Source: Owenia fusiformis
Taxonomy: Eukaryota; Annelida; Polychaeta; Sabellida; Oweniidae
Direction of reading: 5' to 3'
DNA length: 64,000 nucleotides
Assembly (NCBI GenBank): GCA_903813345.2
Contig: CAIIXF020000011.1
Location: forward strand, 10,514,842-10,578,841
Shown here: positions 13,542 through 28,000 of the stretch, piece by piece
How the letters are laid out: every line of letters starts with the position of its first letter
Numbering within the stretch: position 1 is the first letter of the stretch
Position numbers and translations under genes: made by a program
The notes under the pieces: generated by a model
Database searches by the model: none
What the model saw: the letters and a program-made list of their open reading frames with translations, nothing else
What the model was told of the DNA's origin: nothing

Positions 13542-13944
13542 TAAACATTGATTGTTAAATGGGAGGAAATCAAGTTTCAATTTTGTATGAATAAGAATTC
13601 AACAAGTATTTTACAGAAATGTAATACAATCTGAGACAGTTTGTTCAAATACTAAATAGAAACTACAGAATGACTAATGAAGGAGGAGAATTATTATCCC
13701 ATCGAACTTTGTTCGAAAGGATATAGAGAAGCTGTCCATTCATTCATTTGTCTGGGCAAACTCAAATTTCAAAAAACCTGCCATTTTTCATAAAAATGTC
13801 ATTTTTGATAACTTATATATTTATCGAACAAAAGAATATTGTAAACAGAAATATAGTCAACTGTCCAATAGAAAAATGAGAACCAGCAAGTAAAAAGAGG
13901 GGGAATAAGAAGGTGTATTTTTAGACAATAATGTATTCCTTCAC

Positions 13945-14150
13945 AGGCCCATAGCCAGGGAGGGTTCGCAGGGTTCAGGCGCAACCCCCCTGGCCAAAAA
14001 GCATTTCAAAATTATGCAGTTTTCACCATTTTGAGCAATTCTCGAGTGACTTTAGCCATATGTGGGCCAAAATTGTAAAATGTGAACCCCCCCTGAAAAT
14101 TTTTGAAAACTGAACCCACCCCCCTTGGCAAATCCTGGCTACAGGCCTGC
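13945..14150. repeat. Dispersed repeat, inverted copy of 330-545 family
   Basis: 'cccatagccagggagg', then 'aaattatgcagttttcacca' and 'ggctacaggcctg'. The central part is the complement of 430-480. Confidence 0.6.
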
Positions 14151-16012
14151 TCCGATTCACTAATTTAATTGGAGAATGCACTGGCTAAGAACAAATGAAT
14201 TTGATTTGCTCTTTTCAAATGATTCAAACTAATTCCACTTCTTGTGATGTCAGGAGGAAGCATGTCACCCTATGTAGACAGAGCCTGTGGGAAATATTGG
14301 GTGCGGAGCAAATGAGCGGAGGGTGCGGAGCTAACGGTTATTTTTGAATTTAAATTTGGGATATTTCTGAAACTAAGCCGTTTTGGGACTTCAAATATAC
14401 CAAGATATGTGTATTTGACACCAAATATCAATACAATTGTGAAAATAGTAGCGCAATTCATTCTATAGCGACGCAGTGTGCCTTAAACCTTTCCCAGACC
14501 TATAATTATACCTGATTAAGATAAATATATTCCAAATTCAAGATGTCATCCATCTGTACGTACATACATATATACATTCTTCTGTCCGGCACATTTGACC
14601 AACATTTACCGTTGTCATTCATACAGTACCTGTTGTCCTGTGTGATACGTTCATCGGTAAAATTAAAGGTTTTTAAGGAAGAACATATTTAACTAAAGGA
14701 TGAGTAGAAAGACACTTTGATTGAGTGTTCTACCAAAGGAATTTAATCTAGGTGCTCTATTAAACATGCAGTTTATGAAATCGAATAACTTGTGGCTGCC
14801 ATTTTTGACAACGGCATCTGAATTTACCATTGTCAGGATGTTCCGGTGTGAGTATATCATGCTTGAGATTTGATTCATTATAATTGCAATGTGGTTCATA
14901 ATAAAGAAAAAGAAAAACAAGTTAATAGTTGAGATGTGGTTTATGAAGATTGAGAGTTGTCATTGATGATTGGTTTTAGGATGTTGTTACTGTGCATATG
15001 TAAACTGTGTAAACCTATACTTCAACTATTCAATAATTGTTTCAAATCAATTTGCAGGTTGCACAGATTAGTAGCAAGCTGTTACAGGAATTTTTCAAGT
15101 TGTTTTTCATCTGCATAAGCTGTGCAATATGATTTGACATGTAAGATGAAATAACATGCTACAGCTAAATGTTTAAAGGTTAAATTGAATACTAATTTCT
15201 TAATTGAAATGCAAATATTTTTATTCTCAATATGAAATGCTTCCAATTTGTTCATTTGTTTTTATGAATGAAAAGATAAGTTGTTTTTTAATAATTGAAA
15301 CCTATACTGTCCATAATGTGTATGTGATGCATTTCACAGAGTAAGTTAATAGGAGAACATGAATATGGAAGAAATCATTAAACCTATGCAAAACATTATA
15401 TGGTCTTGAATGATGCATCAAATGTAAGTTCTATTTCTATTTTCGCTTATAACCTGAATTTATCATACTGATGCTGCTACTTATGCAGGTTGGTTCGTTA
15501 TGAAAATTGTTGGCTTTAATCAAAAAGTGATGGGAAATTATATTTGGACTGTAGTCTGTCGTTTTTGTATCATGAAGTGTAATTTAAAATTGTCAAAAAT
15601 AATTGGTACATGCACATGGACCCAGAACAATGCAAATAAAAATCATTCATTACAGAGTGCTATTTCAATTATTTGATTTAAATGAAATGTCAGATGTCAA
15701 ATATATTGATTGTAGTTGTTGCTAAACAATGACATAGTGGGCATATCAGTACTCTTATCTCTGTTAGAATTACTGCTATCAATACCAGACAATTTCACAT
15801 GGATGAAAACTGAGAGTTTGAATTCTCATGAGTTTGCAGGATAATGAAATTTTGGAATGATCTATAGTTTTTTGTATAACAGACTGCCTTTTGGATAAAA
15901 CATGGTGGATTGACATTATATTTTATTGTCTGTGAAGTGTTTTGCCTAAGTACTTATATGAAAAAGAGACACTGAAATCTTATTTTCACAAAGGAAACAA
16001 AACTTTCATAAA
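14151..16012. other. Non-coding, upstream of GAS2 exon 1
   Basis: No ORF with support. Should contain the GAS2 promoter or 5' UTR exon(s), but no core promoter element stands out. Confidence 0.4.
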
Positions 16013-16092
16013 ATGTCAATTGAGCTTGAGGAGGAAGATTGTATAATGGAGCTAGATTCTAGTAGTAGTAGACTAACTGACAGTCCCAGGAG
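16013..16092 (+). CDS. GAS2: GAS2 coding exon 1
   Basis: Codes 26 residues plus two bases (phase 2) and ends at the donor GTAAGG (16093). The two leftover bases pair with the first base of the next exon to give Arg27. It is acidic and Ser-rich. The weakest exon of the model, because it lies before the conserved domains; support comes from the upstream in-frame stop, the good donor and the phase match across 13 kb. Confidence 0.7.
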
Positions 16093-19000
16093 GTAAGGTC
16101 CCTATATTTGAGTCAATGTTAGTCTAACTAGTGGAGTCAATGTTAGTCTAACTAGTGGAGTAGGCTGACTATTTTCCTATGTTTATGCAGACATGATAGT
16201 CAATGTCATAGATTGAGCTATCAGCTTGGGGGGTTGATCAGTTCAAATCAGGGGAATAATGCTCATGGTTATTTAGGGCAAGGCCACACTTGTAGAGTAA
16301 GAAAATATGTGATAGCATTGTCATAGGTGTACGTTTTTGGGTGTTATTACCCCTTTTTGGCTCACATGGTGTGAGTTATTGTTATATTGTCTGTATGTCC
16401 ATCTGTTACGTTTCGTAACTGTTATCTCGGGATCTTGTGGTCCTTCGGTACTCGCAGGGTTCCTGACTACCTAATTGAACACGACTCCTTTGTTTTGTTT
16501 CTTAATTTATTTCAAATTCCAATTCTTCTTGAGATTGATCCGGCCAGCAGAGTTTCGGTAGATTCGCTTGTTATTGTTTCTCCTTTCATCAATTGTTGAG
16601 CATCGTTGTGAGTGAGTAAAACTTACTGAATCAACAGATCTTGCCGACTTCTTTATATACCAGGTAAAATACATTATTTTACCTGTCAAAATTGTGCAAA
16701 TATAAGTAAGAATATTGCTGATTTCATGCTTATGTAAGCAAGATTCAAATCATAATTCTGAGTTGTGATTGGTTGTTGGAAGTTTTAACTTGTCAGAATT
16801 CATTGATATATCTTCGTTTTGGCTGAATATAGTAGCGTAGGGATTCCCCTGTACTAAAGCTAACTGAGGTCTAAATAGTCATTAATCATAAGAAAGCAGC
16901 AAGATCTTTACAATGTTTGAATATGCTGAATATAAATGGTATTTTATATTGGATAATAAATAATAAATAAATAATAAAGTAATTATATATAATTAAATAT
17001 AATTACGTACTGACCGAATCATAACAATCTCCCCTTCTTTAGAAATTAACCATACCTGGTTAATTTACTTTACAATATAAATTATTTATTTATTTATTTT
17101 ATTTTTATTTTATATTTTTAAGATGATATACCACATTCCGGCCGCGCAACAACCCTGTGGGTTGACGTGGTTCCTGGTTCCAATGAATGTGGTGAAAGAC
17201 CAGGATTACTTTCATGCTCCAGAGTTCATAGTTTAATCAACTGTTAAGCTTTATTCATAGTCTCCGTCTTCATATCACTATTAGTGTTTATGAATTGTTG
17301 TAGCAGTATGGATATGCATATGTAAATGTCTCTATCCATTCTCTTCTCTTCATAGCATTTGCTAGGTTCACCTTCAGCGTCCATATTCATTATCGATATC
17401 ACTGATCATAATCCGCATTCAGCGTTCATATGTTGTGTGATCCATTGATAGATGGCACCTGGTGATTCTTTAGTTCATCTTTGTAGGAGCTACTCGTCTC
17501 TGAAGTCATCTTCTTCTTTTGTTATTTTATTAGTGATTAATATATTATCATGTTATAATGGTTAAATAAGGTGAGCAAATATGATTACTATGTGAGTAAT
17601 ATGTATGAATACATGCAATGATGATACTTGACTAAACTTATCTAACTTATCTCTATACCTAACATCTTATATTCAATTTGACTTCGCCATCTATATGACT
17701 TCTTCTTAAAATCTGCCAAACTGTACCTTCCAATAAGGCACTTTCACATGGCAATTAATCGCACTACATGCAGTTAAAACATCTTCCAATAAGATGTTGT
17801 TATACTATATGATAAATATGTGATTAATAAATTAGTGTTAGCATTATTTACAACTCACTTCAGTCAAAGGCACTGAGGTAATATCGGTTAATAAATTATT
17901 CGATCAATTAATTATGTACACCAGGATTATATGTTATGATGATACACACGTTATATTTCATGGTAGTTATCCATGCGCACACACTAAGTGCATTTAGTGC
18001 ATTTATTACTCATGCACTAAATTATTAAAACATGCTTTGAATATATATAGTTGGTTATATGTGATTATATGTATTAGATCAATTAATTATTTACATCTGG
18101 TTCAATTGATCAAAAGGGGATTCTTGAGATGATAGCGTATGAAGTTTGTGAGCCTCTTCTGCGCTCCGGACCGTTTCATTGCCAGAAAGAGGTCTCTAGT
18201 AGAGGCCAATCTCAGACAACTATTAATTCTCAGGTCCTCTAGAAACTGCAGGCTCAAAGGTTAAAAGCATTAGTGTGAAATATGATATATATATACACAT
18301 GCATATATTTAGCAATTTAAGTGAATTCCCCTTTAATTCATGCTTTTCTCATAAAATACATTATCATGCAATGAAATCGTTTCAGTAGTTCAAGTTCAAA
18401 TGGGCAAAATGCATCTTATCATGCTGTTTTATTAACCTAACCTGGACATTTATGTTCCTCCCCTAAATAAGTGATTTCTGCTAAACAGCTGGAACAACAG
18501 GAGGGATCATCTTTCCATTTTTGTATACACTCTACACAACCTAATAGTTCATCTGATGTTAGAATATATTTACACTTGAGGCAAACATGGTGACCACAAG
18601 GGAGACTATGGATATTCATGACTGGATATATACAGTGACATTTGTAACATAATGAGGTCATGTTTATTAATTTGTCTAGCTGTTTGGAGTATACCTTCTT
18701 GCTCAGCGACCAGGAAGGTAAGGTGTTTAACTGGGATTTCACGAATTTACAAAACTCCATAATTTGGGGTAGTCGAATTTTGATTTATTTATTTTATATT
18801 TTGTTTCGTTTTGTCTATTCTCTGCCGGGGTCCAAATTTTTCAGGTTACCTAATTTATAGTGTTTATCTGAAAACTGTCATATTCTTTTCTTTTTTTCAG
18901 TTTCTTTTTCTTTTCCTCTGGAAAAGCCTGTCCTTTACTTAAAGAGCGTTTTGCTCACTGATTCTATAGTGACGTTTTTCATCTCTACATGTTCCGTTAT

Positions 19001-22000
19001 TTGCGGGGAGGAGTCAGGTTGTTGTTCTCTCTCGACCTCTACAACGGGAGGGGGAGACTGCGTCGGCTCCGTCTGGGTAGCCTGGTCTCTGGAGGGCCCC
19101 AGACGCTTCCACAGTTGCCTCTCCGCCACTGAAATTTCAAAACCATTTCCACATTAGGACCTTGCTAAAGGTATTAGGACAAACACGTTATTCTCTAGTT
19201 CGTAGTAAAATCTAATAATATAGGGTTCGGATAGAACATCGCAAATGGACCTTCCATAACCATAAGGCAGGGGAACTTGTGGTGGCAAATTCAAATTCAT
19301 TTCCTCATTGTCCAATATAAATTTAATTTCTCCCCATTCAATGGATAAATTATTTTGAAACAGTCCCTTTTGAACTTGAATACTATTTATAACTCCTCGC
19401 TGAGTCAACTGACACCTTTCATACCCATATTGTAACTTGGTTATTGGTATCGTCATCCGTTGACTCAATGAAGATAATTCTAATATCAATCTAGATTTCC
19501 TATGTACACTTCGCTTTCCGCACACGGCACGCCATGCTTTCAACGTGAACTTAATCGTCATCACTAGTACATAAAATGTCATTATGGTCAATATAATGAT
19601 TGACCAAGTTTGGGTGACATTTGAATATTTCATATTTTCTGAAGTGTGACTCGTAGTAGTATCTCGCATGGACTTTACAACGAATTGGCGACCTTCCACT
19701 TTCATTACACTCTTTATCGACAGAATAGTGGTCAATATAAACTTTATTTTTGTTAGCACATATATATTAGATATGATCGCGATCACAGCCAGAGCAAAAG
19801 AAACATAAATTATCACATCGGTTATATTTATTCCGAAAACGTCCCAATCACCCATCTCAAAACTCAATTGATCCGCCTCTGAAAAATGTAGAGGTCCTTT
19901 CGACCTTACAGCATCCGCAAGACGTTTAACATCTGTTTTTATTATTCCCTCGGATTTGATAGCGTTTTGCCATCTAGCTGATGTCATAGTGACCGGTAGT
20001 TTCTCATGGTTTATCACAGGCTCCACCGAGTCTAATTCGGAGCCGGTCATGTTGACCGTTAATTCTTCATTTATAAAATGATGTATGAATGGTATGTTAA
20101 TAGGATAATTGTACTCGATTTCCATTGAGTCCACAACGCAACCTATTCGCTCAGGTATATAATTATCATTGATCATCAAGGAACAATCACAATTTAGATT
20201 TATTTTACAGTACCTACAAGTAGGTATATGTTTTGAGGGATTACGCTTACAACGCATAACCCAATTGTCTTTTGCCTCAGCATTTATTAAGAATTGATTG
20301 TTAGATATTTTCATAATTTTTGTGCGAACTTCTGACTCTTCTTGATAATGAAAATTGCATAATTTTAGAATATTTTGAACATCGTCCATATATAGAGCTA
20401 GTAAACACGATTTCTTTTGGATAGGCCTCAAATTAGAATACGCATTTTGAGATTGAGAATCATACTTTTCGTTAATTTCGTATTCATCTCTGGTTAGTTC
20501 GAAATAAAAGGAACTTTCTTCATTTAGACCAATATATCTTTGAGGATTATTTAGTATGATTGATTGATTGTCCCGCTGTTGTTCGAGATTCAAATCACGC
20601 GGTATAGGCACTGAGTGAGTTTCCGCATAATATAGAGAATATTTATATCCCGTAGTAGAAATAGGTATTTCAATCATTACATATAAGTGGCTTTTTGTGC
20701 GTGAGTAAGATACAATTGGCTTTTCAAAGAAATACCGAAGTGCAGATTCAGTTATTTCAAAATTTGGAAATTGTAATGACAATTTATTTTTAACCTTATC
20801 CAGTGCTTTCTTTAGATCATTAGCCGAAATGAGATCCGGCGATAAACGTCCAGTGTTAGCCATTTTAATCGCCAGCACGTGTCTATGATACCATGTTTCC
20901 GCAAATTTCAAATTATATATTACTTGACTTAGGTATTTAAAGTACGCTGTCATCAATCCCGTAGTTTTATCAATACTGACTTTTAGTCTTCGAATATTCA
21001 TCTCATCAAGTTGTAGCCTTATATCCGTATTATTTATGTAATTCAACAATTGATTAATGGATTCGTGATTCTGATTAATCATAGAAAACATATTAGTAGA
21101 GCGGTTTTCCGACAATTCCATGAAGTCATGCAATTCATTCTCAAATTGGTTAAATCGGACGGCTGATTTGTTTCCAAAAGTTTCCAAATATTTGACATGC
21201 GAAGCCAATATTTTAAATTTATCCATACTCACTAAACCAAATATTGATGAGACTAGGTTACCTATAGGTTGCAACAGAGCGGCTCTCTTGTTTTTATATC
21301 TGTAATGAGTTTCATTAGGCAACAGCGCTTCAAGATTATTTTGATGCGCTAAAATTTTCTCAGTCAACGTTTTCATAACATCGCGCATTTGTTCACACGT
21401 ACCGGCATGCAATATGCCATTGGGGTTACACGTTAAATCTATTGGTTGATCAATAGCCTTAATTAACGGCAACGTTTCCATTTTAAATGTAAGATGAAAT
21501 GAATCCGATTCCGTTAAATGATTATTCTTGATCTCGACGAACTTTACTCCGTAATTATATCTCCACGGATCCGTGTTTTCTTTTCGGGCGTGTACAAGGT
21601 ATTCTCCCGTGACCATCATCATCATCACAAATTGGTAATATAGCTTCATACTCACTGTTGATCTTCTCTGGAAATAATACTATATTTATAAACGGCTCTT
21701 GTATGAATAGAAGTTCAGTAGAAAAGAAAGAACAATTCGGAACCTATCCTTTAATTGAAATATTTGGGCAACAGGGATACCGACGCTTACCAATAAAAAC
21801 TTAGGATTTTTCTCAGGGACACAGATTTATGCATTCTACTACTCAAGATCCGCCTCTTCTTGGTGACGTAACATGGGTTCTCGGCTAATTCTCTGTCCGA
21901 TATTCTTGAAATACCAACATATGTTTTTAATAACTACTCTTTCAACTTAACATCTCTGATATGTGTTTACCATATTTCTTCATTGATCTGTAAGAACATT

Positions 22001-25000
22001 CACTGTAATATATTTATGTTTCCCGTTTTTATTTATTTTCCCAACAGTGCAGGCCTTTTCTCTCATAATATAGAGGTTTTGACAAATTGCATTGTAGAGT
22101 TAGTTCTTTATCAAGGAAGGGGCCCGTCTTCCCCGACGTAAACATAACCCTTTTTTTTTTCTTGTTATTACAAATAAACACAACACCCCCATCAACTCTC
22201 GGACACACCAAGATCCACATTTGCAATTCATGCATCATCCATGAGCAAACTGTTTCAACCTGGTATATGTCTTCAAGTCGAAATAGGCTGGGTGTTCTCT
22301 GTACCAACATATGTTTCCATTAATAAACCTACACTGTGAAGAAAACACTTTTGCAAATAATAAAGAAATCACTTTCCGGACAGTAATAACTTGATTAATG
22401 CTTTTCTCTACACTTCATACTTCATTAGTATGCAAAATATTTTCTCTTTTCCCCGTCATTTTAACTGGCTTTTGCCTTATTTCTTCTCTTAACTGGGGCG
22501 TCATGTTTGACTCGGGTTCCCATGTAGGAATTTTATAACCCTTCCACTTTATCAAGTATTGCGGTTCTAATTCACCCTTCTTAAAACGACCCCGCAAAAT
22601 CTTTTCTACTTCATAATAGTCATCATAGTGGTTCTGTCCACTTTCGCTTCCACTTTCATTTTCACTATATTCGACGTCTTCATCTTTTGCATTCTCTTCC
22701 GACTTTTCCTTTTCAGTCGGTAATTGTTTACTTCCTATAACACTTCTTGAATGCTTGACCTCTTGTTCAGAATCATTTTGTCGTGGAACTGTATTCTTTC
22801 CAACTTCAGATTCGTCATCCTTTTGCGTAGAATCATTTGGTTGTGAGACTTGGTTAGAAGTATTTTCTTCTTTGTCGTCTTCATCATCAGATTCGAAACA
22901 CTCTCTAGGTAATTCTTCTGCATCCATCATCTCTTCTTCTGTAATTTCCTCTGGGTCATACCCTTCAGGTAATACTTCATTTGGTATTCTTGTGATTCTC
23001 TGCTCGGCTCTTTTTAATCTGCGTACGTTCGCCGGCGTGGGCATTATACGTCCATCCGAGATTCTCCTCAATATGAAGGCATTGTCGGCTTCATTTATTG
23101 ATTTATATAACGTATACGGGCCAGTCCAAAGGTGCAACAACTTCTTGGCCTTTAGACCTTTAATGGCTTTCTTTGGGGTAAACAACATCACCTGTTCCCC
23201 GACCAGTAGTGGCCTTGTATATCCTTCCTTGTCCTTCTGTCTGATCATTTTTTTCTGGTTTAATCTCAATTTTTCTTGTACTATTTTATTTGTCTCATAT
23301 ATTCTACTCTGTATGGTTTCTAGGTGTTCTTGAACTGAATTTGACTTACATGACACCTCCCTTTGTAACACTGTATCAAATGGCATAAATGGTTCCCTTC
23401 CGTACATAATTTGAAAAGGGGAAAACCCATGAACGGTTTTGGTCATTCTATAAGAAGCCATTGCCGCAGGTAACAATACGTCCCAATTCCTGTGATCATC
23501 GGCAATTGAAGACAGGGCTGCCATCAGACTGGCATTATACCGTTCGATTGCTCCTTGGGTCTGAGGACTATAAGCTGAAGATTTGACCTTTTTGACCTTG
23601 AATAAATCGCACAAATTTTCAACAACTTCAGCCATGAAGTTCAAGGCACGATCGTGACTTATCATAAGAGGTGGTCCATATCGGCAAATGATTTCATCAA
23701 ACAATAGACGGGCAATTGTAGAGGCTTTGATATCAGGGACTGCAAAACATTCAGGGAACTTTGACAGTCTGTCCACAAAAGAAACGATATATTTATTACC
23801 GTGTTCTGTTTGCATTAATGGACCCAAACAATCTAACTCCAACCAGGCGAAGGCAGAATCAGGAATTTCCAAAGGGAGTAGACGACCTCGAGTATACCTG
23901 GGGGGTCTTTTCCTAGCAAGACATGTTTCACAAGAACGAACCCAATTGATTACATCTTTGTTCATGGTAGTCCAGAAATATCTTTGTCTTACGACATCGA
24001 TTAATCTGTGTATGCCTGTATGTCCACAGGTCGTCTGGTCATGATGTTGAGTGAGGATTTCATCAATCAATCCTCTGGGAACTACCAATTGTTCCTTACA
24101 TCTTGATAATTTAGTTCCCGGACCGTCTGGATACCAGAGATGGTATAAAATACCGTCTCGGTAGACAAAATCAGCTGCTTTGAGCAGGATTTTCCTGGCT
24201 TGAATATCATTACCAGGCAATAATTGATTCTCTAGATAATTTATCAAAGGTCTCCATTCTTCATCTAGTTTTTGTAGCTTACCGAGCATTTCTAGGTTCA
24301 AACCTGGTATGCCGTCTTGTTTATCCTCATCAGCTGGAGATATTGGTGCGCTAGCAGCAGGTTGTAGTGACCTTGCACTGACTGTCCTCTCACTAGGCAC
24401 GGAATTCACGCTTAACAATTCAGTTAAACCTGACAAATCTTCAGGGTCTTCTGTTGGAAGATCTGGATGTTGCATTCTAGACAAAAAGTCTGCAGGAACC
24501 ATCTTGGCACCTGATCTATGCAGTATATCATAATTGTATTGCTGCAAATGCATTATCCACCTGGCTAATCTACCTGTAGGTTCTTTCACTGGCAAAAGCC
24601 ACTTCAAAGAACGATTGTCTGTTACCACAGTGAACTTGCTGTATCTAAGGTAATTGTTGAACTTCTTTGTTCCAAACACGACCGCTAAAGCCTCTTGTTC
24701 ATGAGTGGGATATCTTTTTTCTGTTTCAGATAGATTTCTCCCAGCATACGCTACCGGATGTTCAACTCCATCGGTAACTTGGCTTAACACTACTCCTAAC
24801 GATTCATTTGACGCATCAGTCAACAAGAGAAAGGGTTTCTTGAAATCAGGGTATTTGAGTAAAGGAGCCTCAGTCAATTTCTTTTTCAATTCTTGAAAAG
24901 CTTCCTCGCAAACAGCACTCCATTCAAAAGGAACACCCTTCTTAGTCAACCTATAGAGTGGCCTAGCTATCTGAGAGTGATGACTCAAAAACCTTTTGTA

Positions 25001-28000
25001 GAAATTGACCATCCCTAAGAATCGTCTTAACTTTTTCAAGGTAGTAGGTGACTTGCAGTCTAACACAGCCTTGACATTTGAACTTGTGGGAGCAATTCCT
25101 GAAGATGACACATCGTGTCCCAAATATCGAACTTTCTCTACAAATAACTTGCATTTTGAAGGTTTCAACTTCAATCCAGCCTTGGATAATCTATCCAATA
25201 CCTGACCCAAATGCTCGAGATGTTCTTCAAAGGTGTTGGAGAATATGCATAAATCATCAATATAGCAGATGACTGTTTTCCATTGCAATCCGGCTAATAC
25301 TAATTGCATAACTCTCTGGAAGAAACTAGCTGAGTTAATCAATCCCTGGGGTAACCGTTTGTATTGGAACAACCCTTCATGACAAACAAATGCAGTCTTT
25401 TCTCTTGACCCATCGTCTTCTAAAGGCAATTGGTGATATCCTTGACATAAATCAAGACAACTTATGAACTTTGGTTGGACTAAACCCAAGCTATCTAAAC
25501 AATCTCCTAGATGTGGTATAGGAAATTTATCAGGTATGATTTGCTGATTCAGCTTTCTTAAATCTGTCACGAAACGGAATGATCCATTCGATTTATTGAC
25601 CAATATTATAGGTGACGCATAAGGTGAAGTTGACGGTTCAATAATTCCTTGGGACAACATATCTTTGACTTGTCTGCTTATTTCATCTCGTTTCTGAACT
25701 GGTACTCTATATGGGGATTGGCGAAATGGTACTTCCCCTGGCTTTGTTTTTATTTTGAGTTTGAGCAGGTCGCAATAACCTAACTTGCCGGTGGAATCTA
25801 CAAAAGCATCTGAGTATTTGTTTACCATTTTATGAACCTTGACCTTTTGTTCTGGAGTTAACTTTGAATTTGATAGATCTATCTTGACTTTCTCATTTCT
25901 TTTTTCAAAAGTGTTTGTACTGTGCTCACCGTCTAATGAGAGTGTGTTAATTCCTTTCCTTGAACTGACAAATGTACCTACGCTGGTATTTTTAGGCACT
26001 TTTATCGCGCGTTTTTCCGGGTTTAAAAGTTTCATTGGAACAAGACCATTTGTAATTGTACCTATGCTTTTAGCTGTAAATACATTGGATCGCGAATTCA
26101 CCGCTAAACATTCGCCTATAAGGTTTTCCGGAGGTCTACCCTTGACCTTTGCATAAACAATCATTTCCGTCTGAGGAGGTATAATGATTTCTTGGTTCAA
26201 AATGAGAGGATATTTATTGAGCGGCTTCAATCTCAACTTTCTGACATTGAAATCAATCACAGCTTCATGTTTGTTCAGAAAATCGGCACCTAATATTATT
26301 TTTCTTCTCAATCCTCGGATGACATATAACATTATCGGAATACTTACCTTTCCAAAGGTCATTTTTGTGAAAATTTTTCCTCTTAAATTCAATCTTTCAT
26401 TTCCGGCTCCAACAGGTTTGATATGAAATTCAGGATATATTTTTATATCATAATCCTTTATGGATTCTAAATGTTCCTCATCAATCAATGATATCTGAGC
26501 ACCTGTGTCTACGAGACACCATACTGTGCTGTTAAATAATTTTGTCTTTATCGCATTATCTTGATATAAATTTTCCTGAATTTCAATATCTCCGATAAAT
26601 TTCTTGCGAGGATTGCTATTTACATATTTCTTCGGCCGTGACTTCAGTTCTCGCTTCTCTAGACGCGGCCTTCGGCGTTTAAAGAGTTAACTGGACGTGT
26701 CTGATTGACATTTTGCCTATTTTTGGCCAAGCAAAACTTTGCTATGTGACCTTGACCTGAACAATTGTAACAGCGGATATTTTGATTATTGAATGACCTT
26801 GAACTACTTCTCCTACAAAATGGCGCTGAATGTCCCTTCCTGAAACATTTTTGGCAAGTCGGCCTTCCATCAATGAATCTATTGTTGGCAGTATTTTTCC
26901 CTTTTTCTCTGCTAAGTTGGGATACTTTTTCAGTCAAAGATTTGATAGCTTTTTGCTGATTTTCTACTATATTACACATTAAGTTTTGTGTATCTACCTT
27001 GCTTTTGTCATTTTCAGCTTCCTTATCTACTTGATTCAAACAATCAGCTAGTCTGGCTGCTGACTCTACAGCGGCAAGATCATTTGGTTCTTTTGAGATC
27101 ACAAATTTCCTTATGTTTGGGAGAAAATTTTTGATTAAAATTGTTTTATGTTCATTTTCCTCCAACTGTAAGCGCGAGGCTAATCGCCTTATATCAGTCA
27201 TGAATTCTTCAACTGATTCATTTGGCTTCTGATTTCTCGAGAGTAATTGAGCTTGTATGTTCCATTTTGGCCTGTTTCCCACAAAATATTGCGTAAAAGC
27301 AGTTTGAAGTGCTTCAAAATCATGTTGAGTGTCTTCTGGAAGATTATTATACCATAATTCGGCTTGACTTCCCAAAAACATACGCATGGCTCTAGCTTTT
27401 CTTTCATTGTTCCACCCCTGTAAATCGCCATAGGCATTGTACCTATTAACCCAATTCAGCGGGTCGATATCCGAAGAATTACCATCAAATGTTTTTATTC
27501 TATTTTTACCTTCAATTTCATTTCTATTTTGAGCTTGATTTTCTAACCTATTTAATCTTTCTTGCAATTCAGCATTATTACCTTGTCTAGCTATTAATTG
27601 ATCTAACTGACCTTGTAAATCTGGGTTCTGAGCTGTTTCTAATTGTCTTAACCTAGCATCTATAGCTTCCATATTGTTAGTTACTCTTCGTGTTATCATC
27701 TATTATGATTTATTATGATATACATTCGAACCCTGTTTTCCTACAAACCACTGATTTATGAACGGTATTTAATCATTTGTTCTAAACTTAACTTCTCGCT
27801 TGGCATTTTAGAGAAAAAATTATGTTAGTATGATGTACGATGAAAACATGCTTTTTTCATGCAGTTAGCTTATACTTACATAACCGTTCTTTCTTTTACC
27901 TAGGGCAGCTTCCACCAATTGTTACGTTTCGTAACTGTTATCTCGGGATCTTGTGGTCCTTCGGTACTCGCAGGGTTCCTGACTACCTAATTGAACACGA

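Noticed and set aside
16387-16689. ORFs of 60-70 codons in the left LTR, repeated at 27840-28205
   Set aside because: They recur only because the LTRs are copies; no start context, no domain.
21655-21655. Env start at 21655
   Set aside because: The codon is GTG; the first ATG in frame is at 21649.
22029-22310. 93-codon ORF between pol and env as an accessory gene
   Set aside because: No motif, and an A-rich run makes a low-complexity lysine tract; kept only as a note in the spacer.
22755-26426. Several + strand ORFs of 60-190 codons opposite pol
   Set aside because: They are antisense shadows of the pol frame, with no recognisable domain.
26488-26488. Methionine start for pol at 26488
   Set aside because: The codon is TTG and lies after the DTGA protease motif; the frame is open up to the frameshift site, so pol begins by -1 shift.
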